Shown one piece after another: positions 12,817 to 23,806 of a stretch of DNA of 64,000 nucleotides; positions within the stretch are counted from its first letter, which is position 1, and every line of letters begins with the position of its first letter. The position numbers and the translations under genes are program-made. Source of the DNA: Scleromitrula shiraiana (taxonomy: Eukaryota > Ascomycota > Leotiomycetes > Helotiales > Sclerotiniaceae); contig JABELC010000003.1 in NCBI GenBank assembly GCA_028455995.1, positions 2,790,001 through 2,854,000 of the forward strand. The letters run 5' to 3'. The notes beneath the pieces were generated by a model. That model saw nothing but the letters and a program-made list of their open reading frames with translations. It was not told where the DNA came from and did not search any database.

Positions 12817-12823
12817 TATAAAT
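12817..12823 (+). promoter_or_regulatory. TATA-like box of the GMC pseudogene
   Basis: The sequence TATAAAT lies about 140 nt upstream of the ATG at 12962. Position and sequence fit a core promoter, so the promoter may still look intact although the coding region is broken. Inference only. Confidence 0.35.
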
Positions 12824-12961
12824 CTCGACACAGAATTCCTGTCATTGTCTTCCAACTCATCACTTCATCATTCAAATAACAAACTTCAAGTTCTTAAATC
12901 CTTCTTAAAAATCCCCAAGCTTCACGGTTCAGAACCATTCAACATATATCAAGCATTCACC

Positions 12962-15487
12962 ATGGTAGGAGCAATCGACGATCATTTTGACTTCATCGTC
13001 GTTGGTGGGTAATGATGTTGCCCTTAACACTCTTATACATTTCAGTGAATGGATACTGATGAATTCCACAGAGGCACAGGAGGCAACACAGTAGCAGGAC
13101 GTCTCGCCGAGAATCTCAACGTCAAAATCTTGATCATTGAAGCTGGGCCAGGGTGAGAATTCAATAGTTTCTTTACACTACGAGAAGTTTGAACATAACT
13201 AACAACTGAAACCTTTCTATCAGGCATAACAAAGATATCCCCGAGATCACTACACCAGCACGAGCATTCGAACTTCGGGGCAGTTAATACGATTGGGCCT
13301 ACAAGACCACCATGATTGATCGAGAAGACTACACTCGAGTTGAGAAACCAAATACTCGTGGAAAAGTTCTGGGAGGTAGTAGTGCATTGAATTATTATAC
13401 TTGGATTCGGGGTAGTAAGGCCACTTTTGATGATTGGGAAGAATATGGTGGACCAAATTGGACTTGGGACAATTGCAAGGAATATTTTGATAAGGTCAGT
13501 AGATGTACTTGTACATGAAATAGTTGGGGGAAAGATATTCTAATAGCAGACAGATATTAGCCCGCGAATTATCACGATGATAGCCAACTTTATAATCCGG
13601 AACTCGCAAATCATGGCCGCAACGGTCCACTCGATGTTGTAAGTTCCATATTAATGGTATACTCTACAACTTCAAAGATACTGATCTGGATAGGCGATCT
13701 CTGACATGGTACCTGAACTTGAACCATTCCATAAAGCTCTGACTTCCGCATGTAAGTTGCCCATTTAAATCAGAATACCATCAATTAGCCCATTTTAAAG
13801 CTATTTCATCTTTTTTTACACTTTCTCACAAATCTCTCTTCAGGGGTCAGCAAAGGAGAAATCCTCAACGACAACATATATGATGGTGAAATGCACGTTC
13901 TAGCCCGCTGCATGAACACAATCTACAAAGGCACCCGATCCACATCCGCCTCATTCATCGTCGGAAAACCCAACATCACAATCCTATGCCACACCATGGC
14001 CAAAAAAATCTTAATCGAAGATGGAGTCGCTACTGGTATAATTGTGATTACACTCGAGGGAGAGCTAACCATTTGATGCAAGAAAGAAGTTGTCATTTCA
14101 TCTGGAGTTTTCGAAACCCCCAAACCACTAATGTTATCTGGAATTGGGCTAGTTGAGGAACTTGCACCTCTTGGGATCGATGTTAAAGTGGAGTCGAAAC
14201 ATGTGGGAAACAATTTGCTCGATCATCCTATTATGCCTCATGTTTTTAAACTTAAGGATGGTCTCGGTCTTGATGATCATCTTTTGGGGGCTGGTCCGGA
14301 GCATGATGGTGCTATTGCTGCTTATCGAAAGAATAAAACTGGTCCATACAGTAGTAAGTTTTCTCTTTTTTGGATATCTATCTCTATCTCTATCATCTCA
14401 AACATCTTGTTCTGGATTGTGTAATCTTCAGCCGAACAACCAATATAGTTCATGAAACAACACCACTAACACCAACCCATCACAGGTGGACTCCTCGAGC
14501 TCATCGGACTCTCCCGTATCAACGAATACCTATTGACAAGCAAAGCATACGTCGCCGCCAAAAAAGCCAACAACAACATCGATCCATTTGGGCCCGGCGG
14601 CCAACCCCATTTCAAAATCGATTTCGTCGTAAGTAATCCCTTCCTTTCCCCCACATCCCACCTAATATCAAAACAAACACTAACCACCCCCCTTCCCCAT
14701 CCAGCCCATGTTCAGCGACGCCTTCCAATGGCACATCCCCACGCCGCCCTCCGGATCCTACCTAACCGTAATAGTCGACCTCCTGCGCCCGCTCTCCCAC
14801 AACGGAACCGTAAAACACAGATCCACAAACCCACTCCAACAACCCCATATCAATCTCAATTATTGCAGCAACAATTTGGATCTCGTGGCGCTGCGAGAAG
14901 GCTGTAGATTCGTCGATGCTATCCTGATGAATGGAGACTGAATTGGGGATATTATCGGAGAGGATCATCCCTGGCCGATGCCGAGGAAGAGTGATGAGGC
15001 TATGAAGAAGATGATTTTGGAGAGGAGTCAGACTGGATTTCGTGAGTTTTATTCTTGTTTGTGTTTTCGTTTTTATATGAGGCTAGTGGATAATCTCAAT
15101 ACAGATCCATGTGGCACATGTCGCCTCGGCCAAACCGTCACCCAAGGCGTCGTAAACAGCGAACTCAAAGTCTTCGGGGTGAAGGACTTGGGAATTACTG
15201 ATGCATCTGTGTTTCCCGTTATTCCTGATTGCAGGATTCAGAATGCCGTTTATATGGTTGTTGAGAAGGTGTGTTCCTTTTCTCTTTTTCTTTTTCTTTT
15301 TCTTTTTTATGATTGTTTTTAATCTTTTTCTATTCCATAACTGTGTCTTTGTGGGGGGATATGGGTGAAGATGGATTTGTGGAAATGTATGGTTTGGTAG
15401 GTGAACGAATGGATTGCTAATGATTGCGTTTATGGTCAATAGGGCGCCGATATGATTAAAGCCGAATATACAGATCTTTATCAGTAA
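12962..15487 (+). pseudogene. GMC oxidoreductase pseudogene (three nonsense codons)
   Basis: Ten exons can be traced: 12962-13008, 13072-13152, 13224-13494, 13561-13638, 13694-13751, 13844-14353, 14486-14628, 14705-15041, 15105-15268 and 15443-15487. Together they form 1,734 nt in one unbroken phase. The FAD-binding motif (VVGGGTGGNTVAGRLAE), GMC signature (RGKVLGGSSALNYYTWIRGS), a second signature (SSGVFETPKPLMLSGIG) and the C-terminal block (GTCRLG, PDCRIQNAVYMVVEKG) are all present. Three in-frame stops break conserved blocks: TAA at 13285-13287, TGA at 14074-14076 and TGA at 14939-14941. None can be removed by an in-phase intron that I could find. The parent family comprises FAD-dependent alcohol, glucose or aryl-alcohol oxidases and dehydrogenases; no signal peptide is evident, so the ancestor was probably intracellular. 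All splice sites survive, which suggests recent decay. Confidence 0.88.
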
Positions 15488-17426
15488 GGAATAAGATAGG
15501 AATTGCATGCTCGATACTGGCTGGTTGGTTGGCTGCTAGCGGAACGGGGAAGATATGATGGATGAATAGATGTAATGAAGCGGAGAAGATGGGGGGCGTA
15601 TATTAGTATTTAGATGTTTACCAGCATGCTACAATCCAAGTATTTCATGAAATTCACTGCTGAATGAATTTTAACCAGCCAGTAATTCAAAGAAAATGGC
15701 TGGGAGCAACTTCATAAGATGAATACACTACACATTTCTGGGAAACTTGTATATACAATACCACCAACACTTCCTTCCTTCTATCTAAGTTAATCTATAC
15801 TCCAATATTTGTTCAAAAAGCAGTACTGAAATATATTTTAATCAAATTCATTCTGAATGTCTATTTGTGACACAGATATTGGAATATCTTTAGAGCTAAT
15901 TCAATCTTAAAATCTATGTAAGATATAGACATTTATAGTTTTTGAATAGATACTGAAGATTTCCACAGACATCATAATCCATACCCCTCCACTTCCCACT
16001 TACCGCCCTCCATACCCCATCCCTAACGAACCGCCTCTCCATTAACTCCAACAAGTTGGCTTAGACTCTTGTAAGACTGCTAGGTGGGACACACGGGAAA
16101 ACCCCATGAATGACTGGAATTTGTGTGGGGGTGGCTTGTTCTAGACATGGTAGTTTTGCAGGGGCGTATGCGTTCTCTGGGCTTGGGGGTTTATGTTTCA
16201 AACACCAACAGCACGATTACCAGTAAGAAGATTAGCCAGTTAAGGAAGAAATAGGGTGTGTTTTTGGCGTGGGGGAGGGGGTTGGATCGGGAGCTGGAAC
16301 GAAAGTGAAGATGAGAGTAGCTTTAGATGTATTCATTCTATTGTAATTAGACGCCTTTTAGAGTATTTAATTCTGCTTATCTTGTATATATGTGCTGTTT
16401 ATTTGTACAGTTTGTTATCTAGTAGGCAAGTCATATTATTGTTCTAGAACTGATGATGCGTATGAGAATAGAACGCGGCTGGAATTGTGAGCAAGCGAAT
16501 CTTGAAAGGAGGTAATCCAGTTCCTAATATATGTTCAGAATCTTAAAACTAAAAGGTATTTTAAACGTATTTGTTTTAGATGTTTGCTTTAGTATATGAA
16601 TATTGAAATGCTTGTTTATAAATTAAATTGCTTTTAGAACCAAATACACCAATACAGTCAGACATTCAAAATTCCAACAGCTCGCACCAATGAGCTAATC
16701 CATTCATGAACATGCCTAGACCGACAGTCATAAGATTACGTATAACAAAACATATTCTACAACGCCATCACATTCCTGAAGTTACATATATGATATTCAT
16801 GACGTGCCATCGTACGAGAACCTCGGCTAGACGTTGTCCGACAGAATGCGGGCCAATTAGTTGCATATTCGGGCGGAAAGATATGAACGGATCGGAAACG
16901 CTAAGCGCTCATCGAAATGCCTGATACCTAAAGCCACGGTGCACTGCTGAGGCTTTCCAAAGCAGGCACCGGCACACTTGTTCACATGCACTTTTCGAAA
17001 AACCATATATCCGTCCATACAAGTGAACGACAAAGGCTGAATCGTCTAGCCTGATAGAGTGGCGGGGTTCGGTATCTCATGCCCATCTACAAAGGTATGT
17101 TTTCATGGATAAATATCAAGAATAGGATTGTGATATAGCAATTCCGATTTTACTCATACTGAATATGAACATATGTACAGCATAGTAGCGATTCATGAAG
17201 ATTTGTTGAACCAAAAACAACAACTTCAGTGCAGGTTGGGGGTGATTTTGAACGGCATGAACGGGACGGTAAAGAATACCGATCACGTGCCGTACTAGCC
17301 TCATTGGTCTTAGGAATTTCGCATTCACAATCCTTGGAACAAGGAAAGTGGAAACTAAGATAAGACTTCAAAGTTGAATAACTTCTTCAATCTACGAAAT
17401 ACTTTCTCTTACCATTTGAGAAAGCA
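15488..17426. other. Intergenic, nothing recognised
   Basis: About 1.9 kb without a supportable gene. Short ORFs (for example at 16256-16447 and 16706-16924) lack family signatures. The last few hundred bases should contain the promoter of the mS38-like gene. Confidence 0.55.
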
Positions 17427-18515
17427 ATGTTCTCCTCCTCTGTTCGAAGAGCTGCTGCGACAGCACCATCAATACCCACAATACCTTCTATCTCCAATGC
17501 CACGCCACGAGCACTAACCTCCCAAACTCTGACTTACCGTTGCCGTCAAAGACGATATTCCTCTTCGAAACCCTCAAGTCCAGCAGATGGATCAAAGGGA
17601 GTAACAGCAGCACAAGCTGTTCCCACGCCTTCGAGATCAGGGAAGAGGAAGGCAAAGGATTTTGCGAGTAAGGATCCGACCATGCTCAATTTACCAAGTG
17701 TGCCCAGCACAAGTCATATTTCACCAGTTAGTAAGTATATGGCAGCCCTCTGCACCCTAGACAAACCTCTAATATGTTTGTTCGCAGAAATTGCTGCGTC
17801 GGCATTTTTCTCTCTACATCGACCCATATCCTTAACGATGAACTTCCCGAAAGCGGTAACTGACGAAGCGTTTGCCGCAATCTTCACCCCACGAACACGA
17901 TCCAATAAACCACAAGAAGTGATATCAACGCTATCGAATACCCTGCAATCACTCGATAATGTAACCGGATCTCTCAAGCAACTCGATCTTCAAGATCAAT
18001 GGAACGAAGAGACCGACAATTTCGGAACCGGCGTAACAGCCGAACTCCACCACCTCGACAACCCCGAGAGCTATAAACTTTCCCGGAAATACGCACCATA
18101 TTCCCCGCCACCAGCCCCGGTGCCTATGAGCACAGAGGAATCGTTAGCCGCCGGTGCCGAAGCCGCAGCCGCGCACGAAGCTGAACAATTACCCCAACAA
18201 CGAACGTATCACGCTGTTCTCACCATCAACGAATCCACCCACGCTAATGGCGAAGTAACATATACAGCCGAAAGCTCACCCTTTGTATCGGCGGATCCAC
18301 CAAGCAAGCAGTTAAAAGTGACGGAACCACCTAAAACTTTTCTTGGGCGCATGAAGATACGTCAGGAGAGGTATGAAGAGTATCGCGAGCGAAGAGCCGA
18401 GAAGATGTATGCTATTAGCGTGAAGAGGCAGAGGAAATTAAAGATGAAGAAGCACAAGTATAAGAAGCTTATGCGACGGACAAGAAATTTGAGACGGAGA
18501 TTGGATCGTAATTAA
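17427..18515 (+). CDS. Mitochondrial small ribosomal subunit protein mS38 (Cox24/AURKAIP1-like)
   Basis: Two exons, 17427-17730 and 17788-18515, give 343 residues. The 57-nt intron (GTAAGT to GCAG) has no in-frame stop. Residues 1-50 look like a mitochondrial presequence, rich in Arg, Ser and Ala (MFSSSVRRAAATAPS, then RCRQRRYSSS). The diagnostic part is the very basic C-terminus, RQRKLKMKKHKYKKLMRRTR followed by NLRRRLDRN, which matches the short mS38/Cox24 (DUF1713) domain. Family knowledge: this peptide sits near the decoding region of the mitochondrial small subunit, and yeast Cox24 is needed for normal cytochrome oxidase expression. The middle (about residues 115-250) is fungus-specific, with DEAFAAIFTPR and an Ala-rich tract. 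The C-terminal call is strong, the middle is unassigned. Confidence 0.85.
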   Translation: MFSSSVRRAAATAPSIPTIPSISNATPRALTSQTLTYRCRQRRYSSSKPSSPADGSKGVTAAQAVPTPSRSGKRKAKDFASKDPTMLNLPSVPSTSHISPVSKYMAALCTLDKPLICLFAEIAASAFFSLHRPISLTMNFPKAVTDEAFAAIFTPRTRSNKPQEVISTLSNTLQSLDNVTGSLKQLDLQDQWNEETDNFGTGVTAELHHLDNPESYKLSRKYAPYSPPPAPVPMSTEESLAAGAEAAAAHEAEQLPQQRTYHAVLTINESTHANGEVTYTAESSPFVSADPPSKQLKVTEPPKTFLGRMKIRQERYEEYRERRAEKMYAISVKRQRKLKMKKHKYKKLMRRTRNLRRRLDRN

Positions 18516-19793
18516 AGACCGTATGAAATGGAGATGGGATATTTTGTGTATTGTATAAGGGGAAGGAGAGACAGAGATTTCTTATTAACTTTGAAGGCTT
18601 TCTTGCGGATTTTCTTTCTCCTGCATTGTGGCATTTTGAGGTTCATGCATGCACAATAGGGTCATGGGGTTTCAATTTCCTTTGATTTCTATCTATCTAT
18701 CTATATAAAGGTAGGGAGGGTTTGGGCTGCCATTTGAGTAGTTCCTGGATCCGGATTATGTGGAATTCCTTCTTAGCTTACCACGCAATAGCATCGCCTC
18801 TTTCGCAAGAGGCTCATTGATATAGAGAAAATCATCTCCCGTCAGTATTGTAATTACTTGCCTACTGCATTCAACCAGTGCATCGTTATCTCTGTCTATC
18901 GGAAGCCTTCATCAACGCAGTGAGAGCCCCTTTTACCTCATCTTCTCTGTTCCTTCTCCTTGTGTGAGAAAAGCTATGTATGGAATGAAGAAACGTGAAC
19001 ACCAATCTATAAGCCACTCAAATACCTAGACATCTTACTCTGGAAGATTATCTTCTCGTTGTTTAAGTTGTAGTCAAACATTAAGATGTTTCCATAGCTT
19101 AATATAGAAATAAAGGATACAACTGTTCAATATTAAACTAGACAATATGATTGTGTGGTTGTCCAATATGGAAGGAAGTAGATAATGCGATTATCCGATT
19201 GTTCAATATCACAATCCATAGATAATACAATCTTCTAATTGTCTGATTCGAAGCTGGTCAATAAATTAGTGCACTTACTAAGGGCCCTTCCCTGGTGATA
19301 TAAAACAATTTCATCAATGGCATCGATTGTCTCCCTACTAGTCTACTACAAACAACATCATACAAATAAACAAACATTTTCTTCTCTTATCTGTCTATCT
19401 ATCCGCCTCTCCACCAAACCAAACCAAACCAAACTCGCGCTCGCTATTCTATGGATGCATACTGCACAAAAACGCTCCCTCCCAAGTGCATTGTATTGCA
19501 TTCATTTAAAAAAACCATATCTTTCTGTCTGTGTGCGCGAAGGAGAACGGAAAACAAAAATGCGAACTAGAACTTATCCACCGAACCTAACCAATTAACT
19601 CTTTAAGTTGTAGATGTGCTCAACACATACAGTCATTCATAAGAAGAGGAAAACTTGTCGCTCGCTCATCATCTATTTTTCGCTTCATGGCATCCATCGT
19701 CGTGTCTACAGCCATCCATCTAAATACGCAAACAGCGTATTTGTCTTCTATACGGCCTCTTTCTTTATTTCTTTCTTCCTCAAATCACATCAT
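18516..19793. other. Intergenic between convergent mS38 and myosin genes
   Basis: Contains 3' flanks of the two convergent genes and AT-rich DNA with a short ATCT run near 18690-18705. The open frames at 19317-19598 and 19614-19874 are pyrimidine-rich shadows without family signatures. Confidence 0.55.
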
Positions 19794-22700
19794 CTACCAA
19801 TCATCTTCATCTTCCTTCCGACCTTGCATAGCACTTTGTCTCGCCCTCAAGGCTTCAGCCAAACCACCGGCTAAACTTGGAGTAGGTGTATTTCGACCAC
19901 TATCTGTACCACTACCACCGTTACTGTTCATGCTCATTCCAGAATCACGAGATGCGGGAGGAGGTGCGGGTTTTCGGCCAGCAACGGGTCGTTTAGCTGG
20001 GGGCGCTGGGGGTGCAGGTTTAGAGCGAACGGCAGCACCGTTTGTACCATTCATTTTTGGTGCCCCAGGTGGAGGAGGTGGTGGAGGTGTTGGGCGAGAA
20101 GCGACAGGTGGTGGGGGTGGAGCTTCTTCTTGGAGATAGGCAGTAGGAGCCCAACCTTGTCCACGGGAATTCTTGGTAAGCCACCATCCTAGAAAATGTT
20201 AGTCTTGCCGTACCTAATTAAACGGGAATATCAATTTACCGTTTGTCTCCTTTTGAACAACGGTCACAATCTCATCCTTCTTCAGGGAAAATTCGTTTGC
20301 ACTCTGACCAGCGAAATCATAGAGAACACGATATTGAGGTTCTCTGGATACTGGAGGCGCGGCTGGTGGAGCAGGCGGCGGAGGAGGTGGTACCGCTCTA
20401 GCAGATTGTGTTGACTGTACTGATGGATTCCTTGTGTGGGATGGAATGGAAGCTGCGATAGGATTTGGAGGAACGTTTCTCGTTTGTGGGGCAGCAGGCC
20501 CCGGAGCAAATGAAGTGGCAACTGGTTTAGTGTTTCGAGTTGTTGTTGAGATTTTTGAGGGGCGCCCTCCTGGTCCCCCGGGTTTGATAAGACGACCTTT
20601 GGTAAATGGTTTTGGAGCAACTGGTTTAGCTTTTGGCATTGGGGCAGATCGAGAGTTGGGCGGTTCGCCAGCAGTTGTGTGAATTGTAGCACTCTTGTAG
20701 AAATCTTGGCGCACCGTTGAATCTTTGAGTACCTTGACAAATTGCATCTTGCCAGGCTTTTTCGCGTATTCAATAGAGTCCGCTATCTTCAAATTGAATC
20801 CGCCCCCTGGCATAGCTATCTGCATATGCGTGAAAAGCTCCGTCTTGAATACACAGGTCAGTAACGGATCAGCTTCCTGCGGGGATTCTATCCCCAAAGA
20901 AAACCAATCATCACGACAAGTTGACGTGCCAACAAATTTGATAGCACCGAGAGGTATGGCTTTCTCAACTGCAATTTGCACCTGTTTTTGCACGAGCTGT
21001 TGACTGACAATGTAAAACTTTGCCCGTGTCATCACAAATATGCGAGGACTTAACTTACTCGACCTACCAAACTTCGTCTCCAGTATTTCACCACGACATG
21101 AGAAAAGAACAACCTCATTGGCTGGCGTATTGATAGCAGTACGAATTCGCGAACCAGGTCCTGTCGTAGCGGCGATACCAAGATAGTCGCCCATGAAACG
21201 CCTTGAGCCGAGAAGACTGTATCTCCGTCTTTCCTTACGTCCTTGGAGAACTTGGTGTCCCTTTTCTCGTAGTTCCAAAAATTCTTTTCCAACTCTCTTC
21301 TTCCTGAACATTCTCTGAATTCGAGTTGCTGCCTCAATCCGAATTCGCAAGAATGCTCTCCATACACGCTGAATCCGAATTGCCATGTTATGCCAGTATC
21401 GATCTCGCATATGCTCTAATGCAAACAGAGTCTCTGGAGCCTTAATGAAAGCTTTCGTTACACCCATTTGAAATTCCTCGGCGGGAATACTCGTGTCTTT
21501 CAAAATTTGCTTGGCCCCAGACTTGGCATCACCAGTCCACGTGTAATCACCCGCATATGAAGTTTGAGGAGAAAGTAGATAAAATCGTTCAACGAATTTG
21601 TCAAATGTTTGACGATATGCGAATCCAGCACGACGGATTCGAACGTTCTCTTGAAGACCTAAATATTTGACTTGATGTAGAACATTGCCATTATTGTATT
21701 CGGTAGGTGACTTGTTCTCGTTCGGTTTGATTGTGCGGATATATGAGGGTGTTGCTTTCATTAGCGTTGCCACAAGGTCATTTGCGGATGCTTTGATTTT
21801 ATCACCAGCGGAAGGAGGTTGTTTTCTATTATCCTGATCGACTTGATGTGGGAAGAGTGTGTGAATGAATTTGTTTTTACTCTGGCCAAACAGATTAAGC
21901 AGACCCTTTAGAAGCTGGTCCTTATTCTTGTCCGTAATTCCTTCCACAGTATAACTCACATCACCAGCATAATGCTTGATGATAAAGTTACCTTGTCGAG
22001 GGGTAAGATGAGGATTTGACATTCCACCAACTGCTTGCATAAAGGTACGATCACAAGCAGCCGGGTCTGCATGAGCAGTCTTGGTCGCATCTTTCATAGC
22101 AGAAAACACACCAGGCGGCCTGGTGGCTTCGATCAGATCACACACAATCTTATTATCGAAATATTTAATTGGTGTCCATGTAATCTGCTCGCGAGCATAC
22201 TCTTCTTGTTCCGTCTTCAAAGTCAGTTGAATAAAGATTTGTTGCAATTTCTCGTTGACGTAGTTGATACACAGCTGTTCAAAACTGTTTTTCTCGAAAA
22301 TTTCGAAACCATAAATATCGAGAATGCCTATGGAGTTTGATGTAGCACCTCGTGCTTTCAAAGATTTGTTTACACGCTCAACAATCCAGTCAAAGAGATT
22401 GTTATAAATTGCTTTAGCCAAAGCGTCCCTCGTGGCCATAGCCTGGGGGACATTTGCTGGCGACTCAATCACTTCCCCATTACGAGGTGTCAAGATTCTG
22501 ATAGTAATGGCCTGGATAACATGGGCAGCATCGGCATCAAGCAAATATGCCAAGAAGTCAACCACCGATTGATCAGCTACAGCAGCATACCCATCTTTAT
22601 CCTCCTGAAATTGAATATTTCCAGTCCATAAAATTGCAGCTAGCATGCGAAATATCTCATCTTGTTCGGGCTGTGACAATCCAATGATCTTCATAGCATT

Positions 22701-23806
22701 CAAGGTATCCTGGTATTCGGCAAGGTCATCGATTCCATCCACATCAAAACACTCGGCCTTACTTGTGTATGCATATTGAGCTGGCTGTTGTACCCCATAA
22801 CTTTCTCGATACTTTTGCGAAGCCCCTTTTGTAAATTGGTAGAAAATGTGGAAATTTCGCTCATTTTTGATTTGAGTCACTACTCTCGTTTTTTCAAGTA
22901 AGTAATTCGTTATGTCGGCACCCACAGGCTCTCCTTGCCCGTTAAATTGCAATTGTAAGTATTTACCGAACCGCGAAGAGTTGTTATTTCGTAACGTTTT
23001 CGCATTACCGAACGATTCAAGCAACGGGTTAGTCGCAAGGACCATATCTTTGATCTCTTGAATTGAAGAGTTGCTACCTCCAGATACGCTGGCAATATAT
23101 TGCATAATCCGTTTTGCCGCCTCTGTCTTTCCGGCTCCGGATTCCCCTGAAATGATAACACATTGATTGTCTTTGTAGGCGTTCATATTATAATAGGCGG
23201 ACTCGGCGACGGCAAATACGTGCGGTGGCATCTAGAAATGAAATTAGATCCTCGGCATACTTATTTGCGAATGTGGGTTTGCTAACTTCCAGACGATTCT
23301 TTCCCCTATAACTATCCAAAACTTCTTCTGTATAAATTCCCACTGCCGGATATTAGAAACGAACGGCTCTGGGAATCCTTTGGTACCTACAATCTCGAAA
23401 AGGGTTGACAGACACAAGCACATGTCCGATATATGTCTGCGCGAATACATTGTCAGTACTATTGTTTTCGAACGTCATCTTCCTATGTTCCTTGTCGCAA
23501 GATGGTAGATCCTACATAAATCTCTCCATTTTCAAATCTCTTCTTCAAATTCTCGTTGATTGCTTCATTTGTAACTTTGCTGATCAAAGTAAGATCTGAT
23601 ACACCAACTTCCTTCTTTTTGGTTGTATCGAACTGCGCTTTCTTGATGTTTGGTTTTCCTGCAGGTGCACCGCGACCTCCGGCATCTTGTGCCTTTCCAG
23701 CATTTTTATCTCCCTTGGGGCGACGACTAATACCCTAAATAGTAAGACTGATCAGTATTTGTCGGAAATATTATGAACAGATCGACAGTTGTAAGTCCCT
23801 CACCAT
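19794..23806 (-). CDS. myoA: Class I myosin (Myo1/MyoA type)
   Basis: Six exons on the minus strand, 23806-23804, 23734-23516, 23436-23391, 23342-23287, 23231-20240 and 20188-19794, give 1,236 residues. The first coding exon is just the ATG. Motor motifs: P-loop GESGAGKTEAAKR (about 137-149), switch I NNNSSRFGKYLQ, switch II LDIYGFEIFEKNSFEQLCIN. Two IQ motifs follow (IRIQRVWRAF, TRIQRMFRKKR), then a basic TH1 tail, a Pro-rich TH2 region, an SH3 domain (about 1077-1130, RVLYDFAGQSANEFSL through NGWWLTKN) and an acidic end KEDEDDW. Family knowledge: fungal class I myosins bind calmodulin and membranes and activate Arp2/3 at endocytic patches near the hyphal tip. The residue 16 positions before DALAK (TEDS site) is Glu, whereas yeast Myo3/Myo5 have Ser, hinting at less dependence on PAK phosphorylation. 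Confidence 0.96.

Larger units (their letters stand above)
10777..12961. other. Intergenic with one coding-like minus-strand remnant
   Basis: Apart from the minus-strand remnant at 11050-11349, no gene is supported. An 87-codon minus ORF at 12118-12381 has no family signature. A TATAAAT sequence at 12817-12823 sits about 140 nt before the start of the GMC pseudogene. Confidence 0.5.

Noticed and set aside
14041..14087. Intron that would remove the second stop of the GMC gene (GTATAA to CAAG, 47 nt)
   Set aside because: Splicing it out breaks the reading frame and deletes sequence homologous to the family, so the TGA is a true lesion.
21050..21367. 105-codon ORF within the myosin gene
   Set aside because: Out-of-frame shadow of the myosin IQ/TH1 coding sequence.
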